Assembly: GCA_009704425.1 (NCBI GenBank)
Contig: WLEG01000014.1
Location: forward strand, 1-16,691
DNA from: Actinomycetota bacterium
Lineage (GTDB): Bacteria > Actinomycetota > Acidimicrobiia > Acidimicrobiales > Ilumatobacteraceae
DNA: 16,691 bases
Direction: 5' to 3'
Each line of letters begins with the position of its first letter. The stretch's first letter is position 1. Below are positions 13,001 through 16,691 of the stretch, piece after piece. The translations under genes were made by a program, and so were the position numbers. The notes below the pieces were generated by a model. It had not been told where the DNA came from. It saw nothing but the letters and a program-made list of their open reading frames with translations, and did not search any database.

Positions 13001-14458
13001 TCATCGGGGGACGGTGACGAGCGGAACCAACTGGTCCGCGATGGGCCCCGACGGATACGAACCGATCGCCTCGCCGAGCATCTCCTGCCAGATCGGCGCG
13101 AACGCCGACGGTTCGTCGATTCCCGGGGTCTCGAGGAGAAGCGCGAATCGGATCACCGAACCACCCTCGACGGGCAGGTACCCGATCAGGCCCTTCACGC
13201 CACTCAGCGAGCCGGTCTTGCCCACGAGGCGGTTCTCGAGCGACGATCCGACGAAGAACTGGTCGAGCGTTCCGGTCTGCCCGGCCACGGCCAGTGACGA
13301 CACGATGGTCTCCCCCGGCCCGAATCGTCCGAGCAGAGCCATGAACGTGGCGCACGAAACCTTGTTCTCGCGCGACAAACCCGATCCGTCCACCATGTTG
13401 AATCCCTGGAGGGGCACGCCCCACTCCGAGAGTTTCTCCATCACGGTGGTGATGCCGGCGGCTCGGGTTCCGCTTTGACGCGAGACGTACCCGATCTCCT
13501 TCAACAGCATCTCGGCCGTGTTGTTGTCGCTGTTGCGCAGGAGTTCTCCGACGATCTCGGACAACGGAGCCGACGAGACCGAGGCGACCACGGGAAGACC
13601 CGCCGGGGTCGAACCACCGGTCGGTGCTCCGGCGATGGTCACACCCCGATCCTGCAACAGCCGGAGGAACTCCTGAGCCGCCCCTCCCGCGGGATCGGTG
13701 GTCTTCGTGCGGGTCGAGTACACGGCGGCGTCGTTGACGACCAGCCCGGCGATGGGTCCACCTTGAACCGCGCGGAACCCGATCGGCCACGTGGGCACGT
13801 ACAACTCGGAGTCGTACCGCGACGCGTCACCGACCAGGTTGCCCCCGATCTGCAACACCCCCGCGTCCACCACCGCTTGGGCCAGAGCCTCCAACGAGGT
13901 CGCCGGTTGTTGCGGGTACTTGTTCAATGCCGCGTCGTCCGGATACCACGACGACGCGAGCAAGGGATCTCCGCCTCCGACCAGATACAACGATCCCACC
14001 GCTCCGTTCACGAGCTCGGCGCGCACCTCGGTGGTGAAGACGTGATCGGGACCGAGCACGTCGAGGGCCACGGCGGCCACGATGAACTTCAACGTGCTGG
14101 CCGGGGTGACGGCGGTGTCGATGCCGTCGGAAAGCGCGAGCACGCCGTCGACGCTGACCGCCGCGCACGAACCCGACAGAACCGCTCCGCCCAAGGGTCG
14201 CAAAGCCTGTTCGAAGGCCGTCGAGGAGGTCTCACGGGCCAGCACCGACGGCGTGCGGCGCAACGACAGGACGGGCGTCTGGGGGCGGGCCGCCGGATAT
14301 TCGGCCACCGCGTCGGGGACCGGAGGTGCGCTGTCGTCGCGCGACGACGCGAAACGCCATCCACCGAAGAGGATCACCGTGGGGAACGCGGCGACGAACA
14401 ACAGGAACGCCACCGGGTTCGAGGCCTGTTTGCGACCTCGGGGGCGTCGGTCGTTCAC
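13001..14458 (-). CDS. dacB: D-alanyl-D-alanine carboxypeptidase, PBP4 type (peptidase S13)
   Basis: This enzyme trims or opens peptidoglycan stem peptides outside the membrane. The 485-residue protein has a basic N-terminus, one membrane span or signal anchor (about 16-33), a Pro/Ala-rich linker and then the S13 domain. Its three penicillin-binding motifs are S121-T-L-K124, S310-D-N312 and K414-T-G416, and YLVGGGDPLL (158-167) is also typical of the family. The open frame runs much further upstream inside the acyl-CoA synthetase gene, but GTG 14458 is chosen because it overlaps that gene's stop as GTGA, has a weak GAGGCGGG site before it and puts the membrane segment at the N-terminus. It is second in a three-gene unit and ten bases before the LON-domain gene. 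Confidence 0.94.
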   Translation of the reverse strand: MNDRRPRGRKQASNPVAFLLFVAAFPTVILFGGWRFASSRDDSAPPVPDAVAEYPAARPQTPVLSLRRTPSVLARETSSTAFEQALRPLGGAVLSGSCAAVSVDGVLALSDGIDTAVTPASTLKFIVAAVALDVLGPDHVFTTEVRAELVNGAVGSLYLVGGGDPLLASSWYPDDAALNKYPQQPATSLEALAQAVVDAGVLQIGGNLVGDASRYDSELYVPTWPIGFRAVQGGPIAGLVVNDAAVYSTRTKTTDPAGGAAQEFLRLLQDRGVTIAGAPTGGSTPAGLPVVASVSSAPLSEIVGELLRNSDNNTAEMLLKEIGYVSRQSGTRAAGITTVMEKLSEWGVPLQGFNMVDGSGLSRENKVSCATFMALLGRFGPGETIVSSLAVAGQTGTLDQFFVGSSLENRLVGKTGSLSGVKGLIGYLPVEGGSVIRFALLLETPGIDEPSAFAPIWQEMLGEAIGSYPSGPIADQLVPLVTVPR

Positions 14459-16617
14459 GACCCGCCTCGACGCGCGCGGAACTGGGCCGCACGGTAGAGG
14501 TGACCGAGCGCGGTGACCGCACGGTTGCCCGACGGGTAACACAGGCGGCCGGTGGCGCGCACCGTGGCCGGACCGGGATTCTCCGGATCGGCGGTGGCCA
14601 ACTCGGTGGCCGTGAGGATCGGTTTGCCGGTGCGACGGGACAACTCGTCCGCGGCTTCGGCGAAGCGCTGATCCTGACGCTCGTGATACGCGACGATGCG
14701 ATCGAGTCCGTGGTCGGGGTGGAATCCACCCTCGCGCATCAGGCGCGCCTGATTCGATTGGATGCCGATCCCGAGATAGACGACGGCGTGAACGTCGGGA
14801 TGCGTGGCGATCATCTCCAGCACCTCGGGGATGGTGTCGCGCGTCTCGCCACCGGCGCAATCGACGGGGTTCCCCTTGCTCCAACGCGGTGGCAACTTTG
14901 TGTCGATCATCGCCGTCAGGTCGGCGGGCAGATCCATCAGCACCAACTGACCGTCACGCGTGATGGCATCGGAGGTGACCACTCCCCATCCACCCGCGGT
15001 GGTCATCACCACCACGTTGGGCCCCTTCGGAAGCGGCTGGGTGGCGAAGGTCGCCGCCGCCTCGAAGGCCTCCTCCACGGTGGCCGCCCGGGTGATGCCG
15101 GCGGCGCGACAGAACCCGTCGAACACCTTGTCGTTGGCGGCCAGGGCACCCGTGTGCGATGCCGCCGCCTTGGCGCCTCCCTCGGTGGCGCCGCCCTTGA
15201 TCAACACCAACGGCTTGCGCGCGGCCACCGACGCCAGACGGGTCATGAGGGCGCGACCGTCCGAGATGCCCTCGACGTAGGCCAGACCGACCGCGGTGGA
15301 GGGATCGTCGGCGTAGAAGTCCAGGTAGTCGGCGACGGTCACGGCCGCCGCGTTGCCCGCCGAGACGGCCCGGCTGATGCCGACACCGGTGGCCCGCGCG
15401 TAGTTCATGAACGACGAGACGAAGTTGCCGCTCTGACTGGCCACACCGATGCGACCGGCCGGCGGATACGGGGCGACGATCTGAGCGCACAGGTTCGCGG
15501 GCGTGCTGACCACACCTTGCCCGTTCGGACCGGCGAGCAGGATGCCCAACTGGTCGGCGAGCGCGATTAGTTCGCCCTCGGCCTTCTTGCCCTCGGCACC
15601 GGCCTCTCCGTAACCGGCCGACGTGAGAAAGGCGGCCTTGACGCCCTTGGCGGCGCAGGCCCGCAACAGATCCGGATTCGCCGACGCGGGCGTGCACACG
15701 AAGACCAGATCGATCACGCCGTCGGGGAGGTCGGCGATGTCGGCCACGGTACGGACGCCCAGAACGGTCTCGCCCTGAAGGTTCGTGCCGTACAAACCAC
15801 CGGCGTATCCGCCCGCCAGGATGTTGTGCAACGACACGAATCCGAACTTGCCCGGGTGGGTCGAGGCCCCGGTGACCAGAACGCCACGCGGCTCGAACAA
15901 CGCGCGGAACTGCTCGTCGCTCGGACGCGGTCGCGCCACGACACGTTCGACCGGGGCATCGTCCAACTCGACCAACGCGTCCACCGCGACCGGCACACCG
16001 TCGGCGCGCACGATCAACGGATTCACGTCGACACTGGCCACGTCGGGTCGCTCGTCGGCCAGTCGACCGAGACCCACCAGCACGTCGATCAGCCGCTCAC
16101 GGTCGACGGCCGCTTCGCCGCGGAATTCGCCCAGCAACTTCTGCGTGGCCAGATCCGAGATCATCTCGGCCGCCGTGACCCGATCGAGCGGGGCGGGACG
16201 GAACACCACGTCGGCGATCGCCTCGGCCAGGATTCCGCCCACGCCCAACATCACGCTGGCCCCGAACTGGGCGTCCCGCACGACACCGGCGATGAGTTCG
16301 CGGTTTCCCTGAACCATGGGTGCCACCAGCACGGTGACCGGCCCGTCCTCGGGTCGCGCCAGCGCCAACAGGTCGGCGGCCGCGTCACGCACCGCCTCCG
16401 AACTGGTCAACTTCAGTCGGACCAGTCCGCGTTCGGTCTTGTGGGCGATGGCGTCTCCGCACAACTTGGCCACCACCGGCAGCCCGATCTCGACGGCGGC
16501 GCGCGCCGCGGCGTCGGCGTCGTCCACCTCCCGCTCGTCGGCCATCGGCACCCCGTAGCGACGCAGGAGCTCCTTGGACGCCGATTCCGACAAGGTGCGA
16601 GACGAGGGGGAGGACAT
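14455..16617 (-). CDS. Acyl-CoA synthetase, NDP-forming (ATP-grasp plus CoA-binding domains)
   Basis: This 720-residue enzyme of the acetate/acyl-CoA ligase (NDP-forming) family interconverts an acyl-CoA, NDP and phosphate with the free acid, CoA and NTP. Domain order is ATP-grasp (about 8-220, with VAKLCGDAIAHKT and SVDVNPLIV), CoA-binding Rossmann domain (about 238-370, with GASTHPGKFGF and GPNGQG) and ligase-CoA domain (about 385-700). The phosphorylated His is His488 in ASHTGALA. The beta-like part therefore comes before the alpha-like part in a single chain. The acid substrate cannot be read from the sequence. ATG 16617 is preferred over a 22-residue longer form because a TACCGT -10 ends six bases upstream, which implies a leaderless mRNA. 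Its stop overlaps dacB by four bases. Confidence 0.92.
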   Translation of the reverse strand: MSSPSSRTLSESASKELLRRYGVPMADEREVDDADAAARAAVEIGLPVVAKLCGDAIAHKTERGLVRLKLTSSEAVRDAAADLLALARPEDGPVTVLVAPMVQGNRELIAGVVRDAQFGASVMLGVGGILAEAIADVVFRPAPLDRVTAAEMISDLATQKLLGEFRGEAAVDRERLIDVLVGLGRLADERPDVASVDVNPLIVRADGVPVAVDALVELDDAPVERVVARPRPSDEQFRALFEPRGVLVTGASTHPGKFGFVSLHNILAGGYAGGLYGTNLQGETVLGVRTVADIADLPDGVIDLVFVCTPASANPDLLRACAAKGVKAAFLTSAGYGEAGAEGKKAEGELIALADQLGILLAGPNGQGVVSTPANLCAQIVAPYPPAGRIGVASQSGNFVSSFMNYARATGVGISRAVSAGNAAAVTVADYLDFYADDPSTAVGLAYVEGISDGRALMTRLASVAARKPLVLIKGGATEGGAKAAASHTGALAANDKVFDGFCRAAGITRAATVEEAFEAAATFATQPLPKGPNVVVMTTAGGWGVVTSDAITRDGQLVLMDLPADLTAMIDTKLPPRWSKGNPVDCAGGETRDTIPEVLEMIATHPDVHAVVYLGIGIQSNQARLMREGGFHPDHGLDRIVAYHERQDQRFAEAADELSRRTGKPILTATELATADPENPGPATVRATGRLCYPSGNRAVTALGHLYRAAQFRARRGGS

Positions 16618-16623
16618 GCCCCA

Positions 16624-16629
16624 ACGGTA
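16624..16629 (-). promoter_or_regulatory. -10 element of the acyl-CoA synthetase/dacB/LON unit (leaderless geometry)
   Basis: TACCGT on the minus strand is followed by TGGGGC and then ATG 16617. It fits TANNNT with six-base spacing. The -35 region, including a partial match CTGCCA at 16648-16653, falls inside the left arm of the inverted repeat at 16639-16691. Confidence 0.55.
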
Positions 16630-16638
16630 GTGCCGTGG

Positions 16639-16691
16639 TGGAACTGGTGGCAGGAACGGCCGAGAATTGGTCGTTCCTGCCACCAGTTCCA
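16639..16691. repeat. Perfect 20-bp inverted repeat with 13-base centre
   Basis: The left arm 16639-16658 (TGGAACTGGTGGCAGGAACG) is the exact reverse complement of 16672-16691. On the plus strand the stem can continue inward through G-T, C-G, C-G, G-T and A-T pairs to a 3-base GAA loop. On the minus strand the two wobble pairs become C-A mismatches. No T-run follows. It lies over the -35 region of the acyl-CoA synthetase promoter and ends exactly at the window edge, so it may be longer than seen. It could be an operator, a terminator for the gene to the right, a repetitive palindrome or an assembly fold-back. Confidence 0.85.

Noticed and set aside
14459..14884. N-terminal extension of the D-Ala-D-Ala carboxypeptidase into the acyl-CoA synthetase gene
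   Set aside because: It overlaps a coding region in another frame for over 400 bases. The membrane segment falls at the N-terminus only with GTG 14458.

Overview
This is GC-rich DNA from an actinobacterium. It carries a complete Pup-proteasome locus, a hallmark of Actinobacteria, and nearly every gene lies on the minus strand. I lean towards the class Acidimicrobiia because of the gene neighbours, but the sequence alone does not prove this. The proteasome genes follow the mycobacterial order as I remember it (trmI ... mpa-dop-pup-prcB-prca-pafA ... tat), without pafB/pafC.

Reading the minus strand in its direction of transcription, from the right-hand end: (1) an NDP-forming acyl-CoA synthetase, a penicillin-binding-protein-4-type D-Ala-D-Ala carboxypeptidase and a stand-alone LON-domain protein form one tight unit (16617 to 12331). 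(2) A second tight unit (12272 to 9509) has three small membrane proteins, a 65-residue ubiquitin-fold sulfur carrier (TtuB/MoaD/ThiS-like), a TtuA-type tRNA 2-thiolation enzyme and the tRNA m1A58 methyltransferase TrmI. The start and stop codons of these six genes overlap or nearly touch. (3) A plus-strand ferredoxin gene (9244-9489) runs towards trmI and is divergent from mpa. (4) mpa, dop, pup, prcB and prcA follow (9022 to 4047), then pafA with its own promoter, then lepB. (5) A plus-strand glycerophosphodiester phosphodiesterase gene (1206-1934) runs towards lepB and is divergent from tatB-tatC. tatC runs off the left edge.

The proteasome genes form a closed system. PafA attaches Pup to lysines, Dop removes it, Mpa unfolds pupylated substrates, and PrcA/PrcB degrade them. 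Pup ends in Gly-Gly-Glu, so it is ready for ligation. The neighbouring ttuB-ttuA-trmI unit appears to modify the tRNA T-loop (2-thiolation at position 54, m1A at 58). It places a second ubiquitin-fold protein beside Pup. That protein ends in Gly-Gly-Ala rather than Gly-Gly.

Five start codons (acs, the first small membrane gene, pafA, tatB and the phosphodiesterase) have a -10-like hexamer ending exactly 6 bases before the start, the geometry of leaderless transcripts. mpa, pup and prcA instead have good Shine-Dalgarno sequences. The last 53 bases of the window are a perfect 20-bp inverted repeat beside the acyl-CoA synthetase promoter. No rRNA, tRNA, CRISPR array, transposase or prophage gene was seen, and no gene-free stretch exceeds 300 bases.
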